A DNA stretch of 64,000 bases from Panax quinquefolius (lineage: Eukaryota > Streptophyta > Magnoliopsida > Apiales > Araliaceae), in assembly GCA_020205615.1 (NCBI GenBank), contig CM035163.1:57261899-57325898 (forward strand). The letters run 5' to 3'. The translations under genes were made by a program, and so were the position numbers. Each line of letters begins with the position of its first letter. Position 1 is the stretch's first letter. Of the stretch, positions 46,681 to 60,007 are shown piece after piece. The notes under the pieces are model-generated. The model did not search any database. It was not told where the DNA came from and was given only the letters and a program-made list of their open reading frames with translations.

Positions 46681-47433
46681 TTATACTTTGTTCGTCATAC
46701 GAATCAGCTCCGGGTCTGTGGCTTGAACAAATTTAACTTTTTTGATTAAAGTCGGTGTTATGCGTATACTTGACATCATCGCATGGGTCCCTGGAGTCTT
46801 GAATTCTATCTTCATCTTTTTTAAATCACACAAAATGGGCCTTTGTGTTGACAACATCGCACTCGTTCCCGCATATGATCTTCTACTTAACGCGTCAGCT
46901 ACCACGTTCGCTTTTCTAGGATGGTATTGAATGGTGTGGTCGTAATCTTTCAACAGCTCGAGCCAACGTTGTTGCCGCATGTTGAGTTCCTTTTGGGTGA
47001 AAAAATATTTGAGGATTTTATGGTCTGAATATATCTCCACTTTCTCCCCATATAGATAGTGCCTCCAGATCTTTAGCGCGAAAATGACTACTGCTAACTC
47101 TAGATCATGAGTAGGATAATTCCTCTCATACTCTTTAAGTTTTCGTGAGGTATAGGCTATGACTTTCCCATGCTGCATGAGAACACATCCTAACCATTTG
47201 CCTGAAGCATCGATGTAGATAACAAATTCATCCGAACCAGATGGTATTGTCAGAACAGGTGCCGAAATAAGTCTCCTCTTGAGCTCTTGAAAACTCTTTT
47301 CGCATTCCTCGCTCCATACGAATTTTGTATCCTTCCGAATCAATTGAGTTAATGGAGTAGCGATTCGAGAACACCCTTCCATGAATCTCCGATAATAACC
47401 AGCTAAGCCCAGAAATTTACGTACTTCTGTCAC
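46681..47433 (-). pseudogene. End of RT and RNase H (Element 8)
   Basis: This 250-codon open stretch starts inside the RT thumb region ([17 protein letters not shown]). The RNase H domain starts near residue 71 ([17 protein letters not shown]) and keeps all three visible acidic residues: Asp in YIDAS, Glu in [12 protein letters not shown] and Asp in [11 protein letters not shown]. It ends [11 protein letters not shown]. Upstream it is separated from the RT body by a TAG where the family has Trp (47445-47450). The enzyme would remove template RNA during cDNA synthesis. No lesion is visible inside this stretch. Confidence 0.9.
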
Positions 47434-47448
47434 CGTCTTCGGTTGTTC

Positions 47449-48366
47449 CTAACTTTCTATTGCTTCAATCTTCGCCGGGTCAACAGATACTCCATGTTTT
47501 GACACCACGTGCCCAAGGAATGCTACTTCCTCAAGCCAGAACTCGCATTTCTTCAACATAGCATAAATCTTGTTTTTACGAAGCCTTTGGAGTACCAGCT
47601 TCAAATGGTGCTCATGATCTTCACGACTTTTGGAATATATGAGGATGTCATCAATAAAGACAACAATGAACTGATCCAAATATTCCTTGAATACTCGGTT
47701 CATCATATCCATGAAAGCCGCAGGAGCATTAGTCAATCCAAAAGACATGACTAGGAATTCATACTGCCCGTAAAGAGTTTTAAAGGCAGTCTTCGGAATA
47801 TCCTCAGTTCTAATCTTCAACTAATGATATCAAGAACGAAGATCTATCTTTGAAAAGAATTGTGCTCCTTGCAAATGGTCAAACAGGTCATCAATGCGAT
47901 GTAGTGGATATCTATTCTTGATGGTGACATGGTTCAATTCTCGATAGTTAATACAAAGTCGCATACTCCCATCTTTCTTCTTTACAAATAAAACAGGAGC
48001 ACCCCAAGAAGATGTACTAGGACAAATGAAACCGATGTCCAACAACTCCTGTAGTTGGACATTTAACTTCTTAAGTTCAATAGGAGCCATTCGATATGGG
48101 GTTTTAGAAATGGGCTTTGTACCAGGTTCAAGGTCAATAAAGAATTCAACTTCACGTTCTGGGGGTAGACCGGGAAGTTCTTCAGGAAATACATCAGGAA
48201 ATTCACTAACAACAGAAATTTTATTCAAATCTGACGTTTTTTTATTCAAATCCATAACACGGGCTAAGAAAGCTTGACATCCGTTTTTTAATAAACGAAT
48301 GGCTTTATGGCTTGATATGACAATGATTGATTTTAGTGGTTTAGTTGTTTGAATTAGGTATAACAA
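47449..48366 (-). pseudogene. Reverse transcriptase (Element 8), catalytic box kept
   Basis: The N-terminal block (48366-47830) has [51 protein letters not shown] and [21 protein letters not shown] at 47828 replaces the Gly of the SGYHQ block. The following ORF (47820-47449) carries the intact catalytic box FIDDILIYS (about 47640-47665), then FLGHVVS. The domain is complete apart from the one stop within it, and a TAG closes it at the 47449 boundary. It is the only RT in the window with an unaltered catalytic box. Confidence 0.92.
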
Positions 48367-48375
48367 AGTTGGTTA

Positions 48376-48835
48376 GAATATGAAAACTAACAACCTTACG
48401 AAAATAATCAATTTTGGCATGATGAGTAGTTAACCAATCAATCCCTAAAATCACATCAAATGCAAGTATCTATAAAGAGATAAGATCAACAGGTAATGTG
48501 ATGGTGCCAACTTGGATCAAACAAGATTTATAAATAGTGGATGTAATGAAAGTTTCTCCTAACGGAGTCTCCATATATAAGTCAAAGTCTAATTTCTCCG
48601 GAATCAAGTTTAAACATTGAGCACAAGCAGGAGAAATAAATGAATGAGTAGAACCAGTATTTAGTAAGGTATAAGCTTCGCAAGAATTTATGATTAGCTT
48701 ACCCATGATCACCTCATTTGGGTTCCTTGCATTTTGACCAGTTACGATAAACGCTCTTCCAGGAACCGTTGACTTTGACTTTTCTGGGACAGCCTTTTGA
48801 GTCACCATCCCCACTGGACTTGGTTTTGCTACCAT
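48376..48835 (-). pseudogene. Aspartic protease (Element 8), active-site Asp to Asn
   Basis: RVP_2-type fold. The active-site block reads LLNTGSTHSFISP; the codon at 48659-48661 is AAT where the homologue in Element 1 has GAT. The downstream block DVILGIDWLTTHHAKIDYFRKVVSFH lies past a TAG stop near 48470 and before a frameshift near 48375. Loss of the catalytic Asp would abolish processing of the polyprotein in this copy. Confidence 0.88.
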
Positions 48836-49924
48836 ACAATCTCGAGCGATATGTCCTTCATTTCTACAATTATAGCATACCTTGAACTGTTGTGGATAGT
48901 TTCAATGATATGTCCTCTTTTCGCATTTATAGCATACTGACCGGTGGTCGTTCTCCTCCTTAGAACCGATTCTTCTTTGTGTCTTGACGTCTTAACATTG
49001 TCATTGTTGAATCTTCTCTTTTTAAAATCACCCCCTGACTCACTTCTTCTATTTTCATGGCCATGATTACCACCATAGTGGTTACCGCTTTTGTCCGTAT
49101 TTTTCTTTCCCCGTTGGTTATCATTGCTCAGGATATTACGCATCATGGGGTATGACCCAGTTGTGGTCCCTCGGTTGAACGTACTCATTATCTCACTCTA
49201 ATAATTTAGCACTGTTGACAACATCTGAATATAGATAAAATTTATGAGAAATGAGATACTTACGTATGTCGGGTTTCAAACCTCTTAGAAACATTCGCGT
49301 CATACGTTCCTCATCCCCACCAAATGAGGTACAAACCTGGATAACTCCACGAACTTTACCTTGTATTGGGACACCGTCATGTTGTTCTGCTCCAGTCTAA
49401 TAAACTCTACCTCCTTCATATGATGAATACTTTCAGGAAAGTACTTGTCATTGAACAGTTTCTGAAATATTTCCCAAGACATGCTAAATGCGGCTGGATG
49501 GATACGCTTCACAGATTCCCACCACTAATCTGCCTCATTATGGAACATAAAGGTGGCAAATGGAACCTTCTGTTCCTCCGTGCATCCTAAGACATCGAAT
49601 ATCTTGGTAATTTTCTTGACCCACATCTCCGCCTTAATCGGATCCGGTTTTCCCCAGAATTCTGGTGGTCCCAACTCTTTGAACTACTTGGTTGTGACAC
49701 AAAGTGCGTTCTTTATCATTTCCACACGTATTTTGTACACGAGTCTCCTTAAATCGATTTTGCATGAATTGCAAAAAGCTTCTAAACATCCCATCGTTCA
49801 TCGTCTGATCAGTGGTGTTGTTTACAGGAGGAACATTGCCGGCCTGTTGCACGTTCTCCTCATTGGTGAGCAAATGAGTCTCCACGGTCTCATTTACTCC
49901 ACTGTTAACATTCTCAGTTGCCAT
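48829..49924 (-). pseudogene. Chromovirus gag (Element 8)
   Basis: The ATG at 49924 starts MATENVNSGVNETVE. The capsid domain continues in several frames: EFWGKPDPIKAEMWVKKI (about 49600-49660), then FNDKYFPESIHHMKEVEFIRLEQNNM (49400-49475). A non-homologous-looking stretch with stops lies at about 49190-49300. The basic Asn/Gly-rich region and two degenerate zinc knuckles are at 48829-49188. At least three frame breaks are present. Compare the almost open Element 4 gag (26616-27605). Confidence 0.85.
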
Positions 49925-50098
49925 TCTCCAATACTACCATAAAATAAGGATTAATTAAAGAAATTAACATATCACATAATATCCCTATATTCTAACCAAG
50001 CAACAAATAAGCTTAGGTAGGACACACTAGCGAAGGATTTTCTTGCCTCTCCCCTCCTAGTTCTATTTCTCGATCTTCGCCAGAGACCATATCCCTAA

Positions 50099-50110
50099 GT
50101 TCTGATACCA
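50099..50110 (-). promoter_or_regulatory. Primer binding site (Element 8)
   Basis: The complement reads TGGTATCAGAAC, two bases from the LTR end CATCACA. Confidence 0.88.
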
Positions 50111-50112
50111 AC

Positions 50113-50940
50113 TGTGATGCCCCCAAAATAGGTATACAACACCCATTCTAAGTTGCCAAATACATGGTACATAAACAACTACAAATTTATTAATACAATT
50201 ATCGTGCAAAATACGACATCACATAAACTGTGAGTTTAAAATACAAATATTATCTTCTAGACAATATCCGCACTCAAATAAGTCCTCATCACAATTATAG
50301 ATACACTATTTTACAAAATAGTGAGGACTACTATAACAACTGCCTTGGAACATCACTCCACACTCGGACTACTCCCCGCTATATTCTCGCTTCCTAAGAA
50401 GAAAAATGGAACAAAAAGGAAAAGGGTGAGCTCAACAAGCTCAGTAAAGAATATTATGACTAAGATAATATAGAACAAATAATCCTTAGTCCTCAACAGG
50501 AAAAAATTTGATAGAATACAATAAACAACAAGTTTTAAATCAATATTCACAGCGGAAATAACAATTGATTAGAAGAGTTACGTAGAGAATGAAATCTACT
50601 TTCTTCTATGAATTTAAAAGTTTTTCATCAATATTTTATCCCTGTAACATCAATCAATATACATCTTGAATAAAATATTCATCTTTGCACTATAGGCTAA
50701 AGATATTCATCAGTTGGTCATGTTCATCTCAACACCTGTACATCTTTGCACTACGACTAAAGATATTCATCGGAAAATCATTCATCTTTGCACTACAGGC
50801 CAAAGATATTCAGTTATATCATCATTTAGGACTGAGGATGATGAAAAATATTTTAAAGAAAACGAATCCAGTGAAACAAAAGGATAAATATTAGGAATTC
50901 GTACTTCGGTTTATCCATGTTCAAAAATACTCCATAATAA
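50113..50940 (-). repeat. 5' LTR of Element 8, cut
   Basis: The LTR terminus TGTGATGCCCCC at 50113 is followed by 828 bp colinear with 33727-34550. It then switches abruptly to copia LTR sequence after CTCCATAATAA. Confidence 0.92.
50934..50940. other. Junction of the tandem duplication, microhomology ATAATAA
   Basis: Left of the junction the sequence follows the Element 8 LTR (34541-34551, CTCCATAATAA then ACC). Right of it, it follows Copia-X LTR A (28386-28392, ATAATAA then GTTGTACATGG). The seven shared bases make the exact crossover point ambiguous. Confidence 0.85.
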
Positions 50941-52204
50941 GTTGTACATGGAGATAAGGTATGATCAATAAAGAATCTACCACATCTAATAAAAGAAGAG
51001 AAATGTCCTATGTGATTCAATAAATGACAACCCAGTAGTCCTTGGCCAAGGCAGAATGAAATTAGAAACGAGTTTCTAATTTACATTATTTAGAGTTGTG
51101 CATTTAAGAGTCGAAATACATATAATTAAATAAAATAAGACTTGACAGTAATTCCATGTCTTATATTTAATTGGGACATTTTATGGTGGAAGGATTGAAT
51201 TGTACGATAACTATTTACTCAAAGGTTCTTTTATGATTAATGTTGAAATCTATATTATTTGAAAAGTCGTTAATCGCTGGGGAGGCTTATCCCTATTGTA
51301 GAATAAATATTATTTATTTAAACAAATTAATAGTTTAATTTATTTATTTAAATAAGATTAGAATTGTTCTAATTGATTTGTTTACAAACGGTTTAATATG
51401 GAGAACCTAAAGGTCACACCATTAAAGGAAGAATAATTAGTTAAGAAGTTAATAGCATAATCGTAATAATAAGTTAAGTATATTTAATTTAATCTATGGT
51501 GATAGAATAAATTAAATAGCTTAATATTTATTTTTAATATTTTAGAAATATTAAATATAAATTAATAAGAGGAGTCTTATTATTATTATTACTATTATTA
51601 TTATTTAATTCTAAAGGAGTTTGAGAATTAATTAACAAAAGTACTCTCATTTATTCCTAATAAGATTAAGAGGCAAATTAATTAAAATATTTTAATTAAT
51701 TATCCATAATAAGATTAAGGAGTTTAATTAATTAAATAATACCCTATTTTCTAATTAGATTAGAAGGGTTCACTGATATCTTTATAAGAGGAGTCTTATA
51801 TCAGATATTATGATACGTGATTCCAATTGTTGGATAGTACACTCTTTTTCTATGAGAGATAGAAAAACTAGGGTTTTGTCAAACACTTATCTTCTTGAAT
51901 CTTTCTTCTTCCCTGGTGGATCACCTCTAGAGGCCAAACACTTAGGTGGCTAATATTGATCAAAGGAAGGAACCAACTCGGTGGATTCAAGTTGAACGCG
52001 AAAAGATTGGAGGTGAACTTGTACCTGAGGAAGCTCGAAACTTTAAGGGTATGATTCTTGTTCTTAATATTTTTGTTTAATTAATAATTATGCATAAAGG
52101 ATGATCCAGGTATATGGTTTGTAAAATTTTTAAAACTCCATTTTATAACGTTTCCGCTTATTTTGTGCAATTTGATTGCGTTCATGAATATTACAAACCT
52201 AACA
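50941..52204 (+). repeat. Copia-X LTR (LTR D), 5' part missing, copy 2
   Basis: Colinear with 28393-29624 and ends ACAAACCTAACA. It lacks the first 560 bp or so of the LTR because the duplication starts inside it. Confidence 0.9.
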
Positions 52205-52205
52205 G

Positions 52206-52476
52206 TGGTATAAGAATCAAACCTTTATGCGAATTATTAATTGTTTTAATTTGATATGTATATTGATATGTGTTTAGAACAATTTAATTGGGCATAATTT
52301 AATGAATAAAATTTATTTAAAAAAATAGCAAAGCTTTTATTTTTCCAAAATCGGTAAGATGTTGCAGTACTTCGATTTTTTTAGAATGTGATATATATAA
52401 CGTTACTTTAGGGGCCTTGGTTAATATAATATATATTACTTAATAGGCGGCTTGGACGTTGCTTCAAGGGGCTTGG

Positions 52477-52519
<43 letters not shown>

Positions 52520-53069
52520 CTTAATAATTTTATTATTCAAATAAAGAGTTTATTTTAATCTTAAAATTTGATTTCATGCCAACTAATTAGAGTTGGAATT
52601 GGATTCCATGATAACTAATTGGAGTTGAAATTGGATTCCATGTTTCCTTAAATAAAGAAGTTTATTTAGATATGAAATAAAATTTCATATTATTCAAAAT
52701 AAAGGAGTTTATTTGTGAATAGGAAAGAGAATCAGTATTTTCTTAAATAAATGAGTTTATTTAGATATAGAATAAGATTTCATATTATTCAAAATAAAAG
52801 GAGTTTATTTTGAATAGAAAAGAGAACCGTGTTTTCTTTAATAAAAGAGTTTTTATTTATTTTTACTTGAATTGGATTCCATAATTAATTACAATAAATG
52901 AGTTTATTTTAATTAAAGATTTTGATTAAAATAAAATAGTTTATTTTATTCAAAAAGGATAAATTAAAATAAAAGAGGTTTATTTTTATTTAAATTTGGA
53001 TTAAAACAAAGGAATTTATTTTGATTCAAAATTAGATTTTATGCTAACTAAATTTGCTCATTAAATGAT

Positions 53070-53118
<49 letters not shown>

Positions 53119-53601
53119 AATATTTATAATTCATGAGATGAATTTTTTATTGATGCATATGTAGATGTGTATGATAATAAATGGGGTTGATTATGGACTA
53201 ATGACAAATGTGATTAGATTTTATTTTAGTTGGATACATGAATATATGTATTTTATTAAATGGGGTCTGCGTACATCGTCTTCTCTAATTTTTTCTTATT
53301 GTAAATTCTATCTCCCTCCTATGTACTTCCCCTCATCACGATCAAGGTTTTTATTTATTTTAAATAGTTTTAGGAATAGTTAGAATTAATTTTGAAGAAT
53401 TGGAAATCGAAGCGAGGAGCGCTTGAAGACCAAGTTTGTAATGAGAGTAGGGTTTAAATTTAATAGTTATATTTAAATATTAATTCTTGCACTTTAGGGT
53501 TTGACCTTTTGGTTCACTTGGTGGCTCTAGTGAACCAAATTATAATAAAAGCCCATAATCAATCTAAAGGGTAGAATATAGTATTCTATATAATATGCTT
53601 A

Positions 53602-53645
<44 letters not shown>

Positions 53646-54341
53646 GAAACATGCTTCACATGTTAATTAATATGATGCGTATTTTATATATATATGTGCA
53701 TGCGCGCTAAACAAGATGAGACAAATTAATAACAAAACTCTCAAATAAATTATATTAAGTTGTAACGCTTAAAGATATTTGGAATATCGAACGTCGCCTT
53801 CTAGCATAGTAAAACAATAGAGTATTAAATATTTACTATGAGTTTGTTGTGCACACACAATGCAAGTATTAAATATTTAAGATGTTTTTTTATCACATTT
53901 AATGTGTATAAATAAACTGAACAATGTTATTTTTGTTGTGCACACACAAGGACAATGTTTTTCTTTTGAATATATGGAGTGCTAGGTATGACTTAACTTA
54001 GATCATTTTAGTTCGGATGTGCACACACTTGACCATTATGATCTAAGAGGAAAAATACAAAGAGTTGCATAGTTGATGTAATTGACAAGTGTTGTCTACC
54101 TATTTATTTATATATAGTTTGTTGTGCACACACAAAGCTATATACATTTGAAATGGGATCCTTATTCTCACTAGCATATCTTTAATTAGATATCGCCGAA
54201 CTATATAAATTGAGGGTAATATAGTTTGAAGAAAATAGTAGGAGATACCAATTTAAATCAAGAGCTAAATTATTTTGGTAATTAATAAAAGATGTATGAT
54301 ATAATGTTGTTAAATTACAAATTCATTTACATAATTTTACA
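52206..54341 (+). other. PBS and leader of Copia-X, copy 2
   Basis: The PBS TGGTATAAGAATC (52206) is followed by a leader colinear with 29640-31737: TA runs (52476-52514, 53075-53115, 53608-53642), the AAATAAA/TTTATTT hairpin series (52640-53030) and four GTGCACACAC sites (53838-54132). No coding content. Confidence 0.82.
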
Positions 54342-56322
54342 ATGTCTAAAATTACTATCATTGCGTAGCATATTAGATGCTAAATTAACCGGACCGAATT
54401 AAACGGATTGGTAAAGGAATTTGAGAATAGTTCTCATGGCTGAAAAGCTATCTTATGTCCTTAATACGCCTATCCCTGCGATGGTTGCAGAAAATGCCTC
54501 TGAGGAAGAGATTGCTACTTTTAGAAAGTGGCAAGATGATGCACAGTTGGCTCAATGCATCATGCTTGCATCCATGAGTAACGAGCTTCAGCGTCAGCAT
54601 GAAACTATGGATGCTCCTTCTATACTCCTTCACGTCAAGTAGTTGATGGTGAAGAAAGTAGGACTAATAGATATCAGATATCTAAGGAGCTCTTTCGATC
54701 TAGAATGACCAATGACACTAAAGTACAGACATATTTCCTAAACATGATCAATTTGATTTAACAATTAGAACAACATGTTTTTGTCATGGATGGAGAGTTG
54801 AGCCAAGATTTGATCTTGCACTCACTCCCAAATTTCTTTCACAATTGTTGTGAATTTTTCATATGACCAAGCTAGATATCAGCCTCGCTGACTTGCTTAC
54901 CATGTTGAAAAATATTAAGAGTCACTTTCCAACCAAAAAAGATCAAGTCTTACTAGTTGGGGCCAAATGATCTTCTGAAAAGAAGAACGATTTAAAGAAG
55001 GTAAATAGAAAGGCAAAAACAAAGGATAATAAGAACAAAACTGATACATATAGCAAAGGAGTTTTCTTCCACTGCAATTAGCCATGACACTGGAAAAGAA
55101 ACTGCGAGAAGCATCTTGCAGAGCTAACCAGAAGAAGCTTAGTGATGTTTCGGTTACAAATACAATTCTGTTCATGATTTAAAATAAATTTTTTTTAAGT
55201 CAAGGTTCTACTTGGGCATTGGATACCGATTTTGGTTATAATAAATATAAATTTATTAAGGGACCAAGAAGAAGTAGAAAGCTAAACAAAGATAAGAAAT
55301 CCTATGTGTGGGAAATGAAGCAAAGGTTGCTACATTAGCCATAGAAACATATAGTTTAGCAATGCCTACGGGCAAATCTATTAATTAAGTCAATAAGTTG
55401 TTATTGTATTCTAGTTCTTGTTAGAAACATTATTTCCATTTTGTTGTTGGACAATGAAATCTTTTGTATTATATTTAAGAACAATTGTTGTTTTATTTAT
55501 AATAATAATATTTTGTATAGAACTGGAATATTACATAATGGATTTTGTATACTTGACTTACGTGAAAATAATTTTGAATATTGAACAAATTAGTATAAGA
55601 AAAGGAGATGATCATTCAAAGAGTTAAATGTGTGTATTTGCTGAAATATAAGTGTGAATTATTTAAAAGGTTCAAAGCATTCAGAAGTAAAACAAATTGG
55701 AAAAGTATTAGGATTCTTTGATCGGATCAAGGACGGAATACTTGTGCAATGAGTTTCTAGATCATCTCAAATAGTTTTCTCACAATGGACGCCTCCTGAT
55801 ACGCAATAATTGATTAATGTATCTAAAAGGAAAAATCATACCTTGTTAGACATGGTGCAATATATAATGATTTTATCGACATTCCAGTATCCTTCTAGGG
55901 TAATGTCCTAGAAATGGATACACATCTACGAAAAGGTAACCTTAAAATCTGGCCATAAGATTCCATAAAAGTTATGGACATGAGGATTCCTAATCTTAAG
56001 TAAGTTAAGATAAGGGGTTGTCCAACTTATGTGAAAAAGTTTCAAAGGATAAGCTTGGGATAAGATTTGATAAGTACAGATTTGTGGGAAATCCTAAAGT
56101 AAGTTTAGGGTATATTTTCTATAATCCTAATTAGCAAAAGGTGTTTGTTATGAAACACGCTACCTTCCAAGATAAAGGTGATTATCATTAAAGGGGATTG
56201 TGGGAGGATAATAGATCTTAAAGAGTTCAAGATCCACAAAGCACTCTAAGTCAAATAAGAGGAACATGTAGATAGACCTATTGTACCACAACCGAATCGT
56301 AAATCTGGAATAGTACCGAAGA
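54342..56322 (+). pseudogene. Copia-X gag-pol remnant, copy 2, first part
   Basis: Almost the same as 31738-33726: gag ATG at 54342, UBN2-type block at 54421-54642 (RIVLMAEKLSYVLNTPIPAM), knuckle remnant near 55070, post-protease block at about 55310, pre-integrase block near 55460-55570 and integrase tail to 56317. It ends at the same GAAGA target site as copy 1, where the solo LTR begins. All frames are broken. Because the copies share the same lesions, they descend from one already defective element. Confidence 0.82.
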
Positions 56323-58901
56323 TGTGATGCACCCAAAATAGGTATACAACACCCATTCTGAGTCGCCAAATACATGGTACAAAAACTACTACAACTTTAT
56401 TAATACAATTGTCGTGTAAAATACGACAACACATAAATTATGAGTTTAAAATACAAATATTGTCTTCTAGACAATATCCACACTCAAATAAGTCCTCATC
56501 ATAATTACTGATACACTATTTTACAAAATAGTGAGGACTACTATAACAACTACCTTGGAACATAACTCCACACCCCGACTACTCCCCGCCATATTCTCGC
56601 TTCCTGAGAAGAAAAATGGAACAAAATGGAAAAGGGGCGAGCTCAACAAGCCCAATAAAGAATATTATGACTAAGATAATATAGAACAAATTATCGTTAG
56701 TCCTCAACAGGGAAAAATCTGATAGAATACAATAAACAACAAGTTTTAAATCAATATTCGCAGCGGAAATAATAATTCATTAGAAGGGTTACGTAGAGAA
56801 TGAAATCTTCTTTCTTCTATGAATTTAAAAGTTTTTCATCAATATTTTATTCCTGTAACATCAATCAATATACATCTTGAATCAAATATTCATCTTTGTA
56901 CTATAGGCCAAAGATATTCATCATTTGGTCATGTTCATCTCAACACCTGTACATCTTTGCACAACGACTAAAGATATTCATCGAAAAATCATTCATCTTT
57001 GCACTACAGGCAAAAGATATTCAGTTATATCATCATTTAGGACTGAGGATGATGAAAAATATTTTAAAGAAAACGAATCCAGTGAAACAAAAGAATAAAT
57101 ATTAGGGATTCGTACTTCGGTTTATCCATGTTCAAAAATACTCCATAATAAACCATTGTTGAGCAAAATTCAAGAATGAAGTTCAAAACATGGATACAAT
57201 CAAAGCTAGTAATCATAATAAACAACTTAGACGAAGAGAAGAAAATTTTAATTTTTCTGTGAATAGTGCCGTATACGTGAATAGTAACCTCGACACAAAA
57301 AGACAAGAATTTCACAAGAAAAATCTTACCAATATTCCGGCATAATGATATTGAAAGAAATAATATCATTTATAAAAAAAAAAAATAACATCTCATACCT
57401 CAAAAGAATAGTGCTTCTAGCTCGACTATCAGATATAACACTGAAGGGGACTTGCACCGTATAATAACACTCAAAGTATCAAAATACTCAAAAGAATACG
57501 CTCGATAATATAAGGAGAGAAAACTTTAATTTCTGGTGTGATTTTCAATTCTAACATAAGCACCCTATTTATAGGAAAATGCTTAGAACACCAAAGCAGA
57601 AAATTTAATAAAATAATATATTTATAAAAAAATTTCTCGCCCACCTCTTGACAAACTGATTTTAGCATGTTTATATCACATGTGGGGCCCACCCAATTGC
57701 AAAAAACGTTTTTATTAAAAAAGAATATTTAAAACTTCAAAAATCAATTATTTCGGAACTTCAATAATTCATAATAAATAGTCCTTTTATTAGAAAAATT
57801 TGAATCTTATGTCCATTCCATAAGAAATTCAATTCTCTACAACTTTGTAAGTTTAAGTTTTTCTAAATTCCAAATAAAAATTGACTGAAATCCACATACG
57901 GACGATTTTACGGGCTATAATTAAATTTCAGTCAAAAATGGGGCCCACCGACATATTTAACATGTTTTAAATATTTTTTGTAACAAAAATACTCTTCCTC
58001 ATATATTTATATATCACACATTCATTGTAAAATATCACCATTATTATATTATTATAATATAATAATATATTTAAATGAATTATTTTATCAGAAAAGATAA
58101 AATATCAATTTTCAACAATTGTCACATTAAAATTTTTCTCCATCTATATCCACATAAAATGAATATTTTCCTTATCATATAAATCAATAATTAATTATTC
58201 ACAAATAATATTACATAATCACAATCTTGTGACAACCAGTACATTCTAGGAAAGATGGGGCTTTTAATAAGAATTTCTCCTTATCAAGGCCATGCAATTA
58301 GTTGACCAAACCTCTCCTTGATGTAGAACTTTCTAGACATTGCCAATAATGTTATCTAATAATATTATTCAAATAATATGAATTATTGATCCGGTAATGG
58401 AAAATCATCGTGTAGTGACAATTATTGAAACAACAATAATATAAAATATCAACGTAGTAATTATTGAATCGATAAAATAAAATATTGAGAATAATTCGTA
58501 ACAATTATTGAGTAGTGCCTTTTACGTAAGAATCAATAATTGGTGTAATACCGTGTCTTCTTGTGTTTTAACCACCGTGTATTCCAACAAGATTAATCGT
58601 AATAACTAAATCGTTATTTATAAACAACTTATACTAGCCGTTTTCTTCATCCAATCGCTTTCCGTTATGGGGCCCCACAAAAGGTCACTTGGTCGTCATA
58701 CGAATATTCCCCGACAGCAAGAATATTCCATGACCAAACGAATATATCCCGATAACAATGAATATTTTATAACCACTTGCTTATTTAAAATATTTGCGCA
58801 TTTTACCCATAACTAACCACATTAATTAAATCAACCCTTACTATTTCAAAATAATAAATAGAGGAAATTAATTTTCATTTATAATAAGTTGGGGTCTTAC
58901 A
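56323..58901 (-). mobile_element. Solo LTR of the chromovirus family (2579 bp), reverse, TSD GAAGA
   Basis: Left end TGTGATGCACCC, right end GGGGTCTTACA; GAAGA flanks both sides (56318-56322, 58902-58906). It sits at the same base as Element 8 in copy 1 (33727). It represents the collapsed second copy of Element 8. The Copia-B target within it is empty (ACTTG once, 57450-57454). Confidence 0.92.
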
Positions 58902-58906
58902 GAAGA

Positions 58907-60007
58907 TACCTGAGAGGTATGGATTCATCATGGATGATGATGATGAGGTACGTATCATAGAAGATAATGATCCAGCTACATACGATGAGGTAAGAGCTGT
59001 AAACACTCAGAGAAATGGATTGAAGCAAGATTCTCAAAAATAGAACATTCGTTTTGATGAAACAAATCAAAAGAATTTAATTTTATCACCAATAAGAATG
59101 AACCTAGTATGTACAAAAGGGTCAGTGGAAGCGCCGTGACATTCCTAGTATTATATATTGATATACTACATATAAGGAATGACATGCCAATGCTAGAATC
59201 AGTAAAGATAAAGTATTCTAAACATTCCTCAATGAATGATTTGGGTAGAGTATCTTAATTGAGGATACAAATCTATATAGATAGATTTAAGAGGATACTC
59301 GACTTAACCCAAGAAATGTCATTTGATGCTAAAGTCGTTTAGCATGGAAAACTCCATAGGATGTCTTATGTTGATGAGCCCTGCAATGTATCTCTCTTAA
59401 TAGTCCCCATAGACTCATAAAAAGGAGATCGCATGAGTAACTATCATGTATGCAATGAAATGTACGAGACCTGATGTTGATTAGTCATATTCTGGAGAAG
59501 TTCACTATGAATCAGTGAAAAACATCTTAAAGTACTTAACCGACACTAAGGATGTGATTAAAATTTATGGTGGGTCTAAATTAAAACTAGAGGGCTTAAC
59601 AGACTCAAGTTTTTCAGACAGACCAAGACGACAGAAAATCTACTTTAAGGTAAAGGGTTACCTTGAACGATGGTGCAGTGAATTGAAAAGGTTTCAAACA
59701 GCAAAGAGTTACTGGTTTAGTGATAAAGACAAAGTATATAGCTATAAATGAAACTGTAAGTTAATTGTTTGGATGAAAAGTTCATTACAGAACTAAGAAT
59801 AGTTCCTAAGTCTCATCTTGGATCTAAACATGTGTTGTGGCACTTTCATTTGATTATAAGAATCATTGAAAGATGGGAAATCACTATAGAAATAGTGAAC
59901 TCTCAAGAACAACATTACATATCCATTAACTAAAGCTTATCCAACAATAGGATAATCAACACTTAGAGAAGAAGGGTTTGAGATACCATGGCGATTGACT
60001 TTAGTGC
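58907..60007 (+). pseudogene. Copia-X pol remnant, copy 2, last part
   Basis: Continues the reading interrupted at 56322: an acidic linker (RYGFIMDDDDE near 58917), then a jump into late RT (NEPSVYKR-like near 59100; LYIDIL; MLESVKIKYSKHSSMNDLG near 59190). RNase H follows (59515-59751: MKNILKYLTDTKDVIKIYGGSKLKLEGLTDSSFSDRPRRQK). The central RT is deleted. The breakpoint differs from Copia-B, since about 90 extra bases of RT remain here. RNase H is open for 78 codons only. Confidence 0.8.

Larger units (their letters stand above)
33727..50940 (-). mobile_element. Element 8: reverse chromovirus, nearly full structure, 5' LTR cut
   Basis: Read on the minus strand: 5' LTR (50113-50940, cut at the duplication junction), PBS (50099-50110), gag, PR, RT, RH, IN with chromodomain (49924 to 45283), polypurine tract (45272-45284), and 3' LTR (45271 to 33727, split by Copia-B). 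It inserted into Copia-X after GAAGA (33722-33726). It has the most complete coding order in the window. Confidence 0.88.

Noticed and set aside
33727..58901. Two independent chromovirus insertions at the same GAAGA site of two copia copies
   Set aside because: Identical position, orientation and TSD, together with the ATAATAA junction, are better explained by one insertion followed by duplication.
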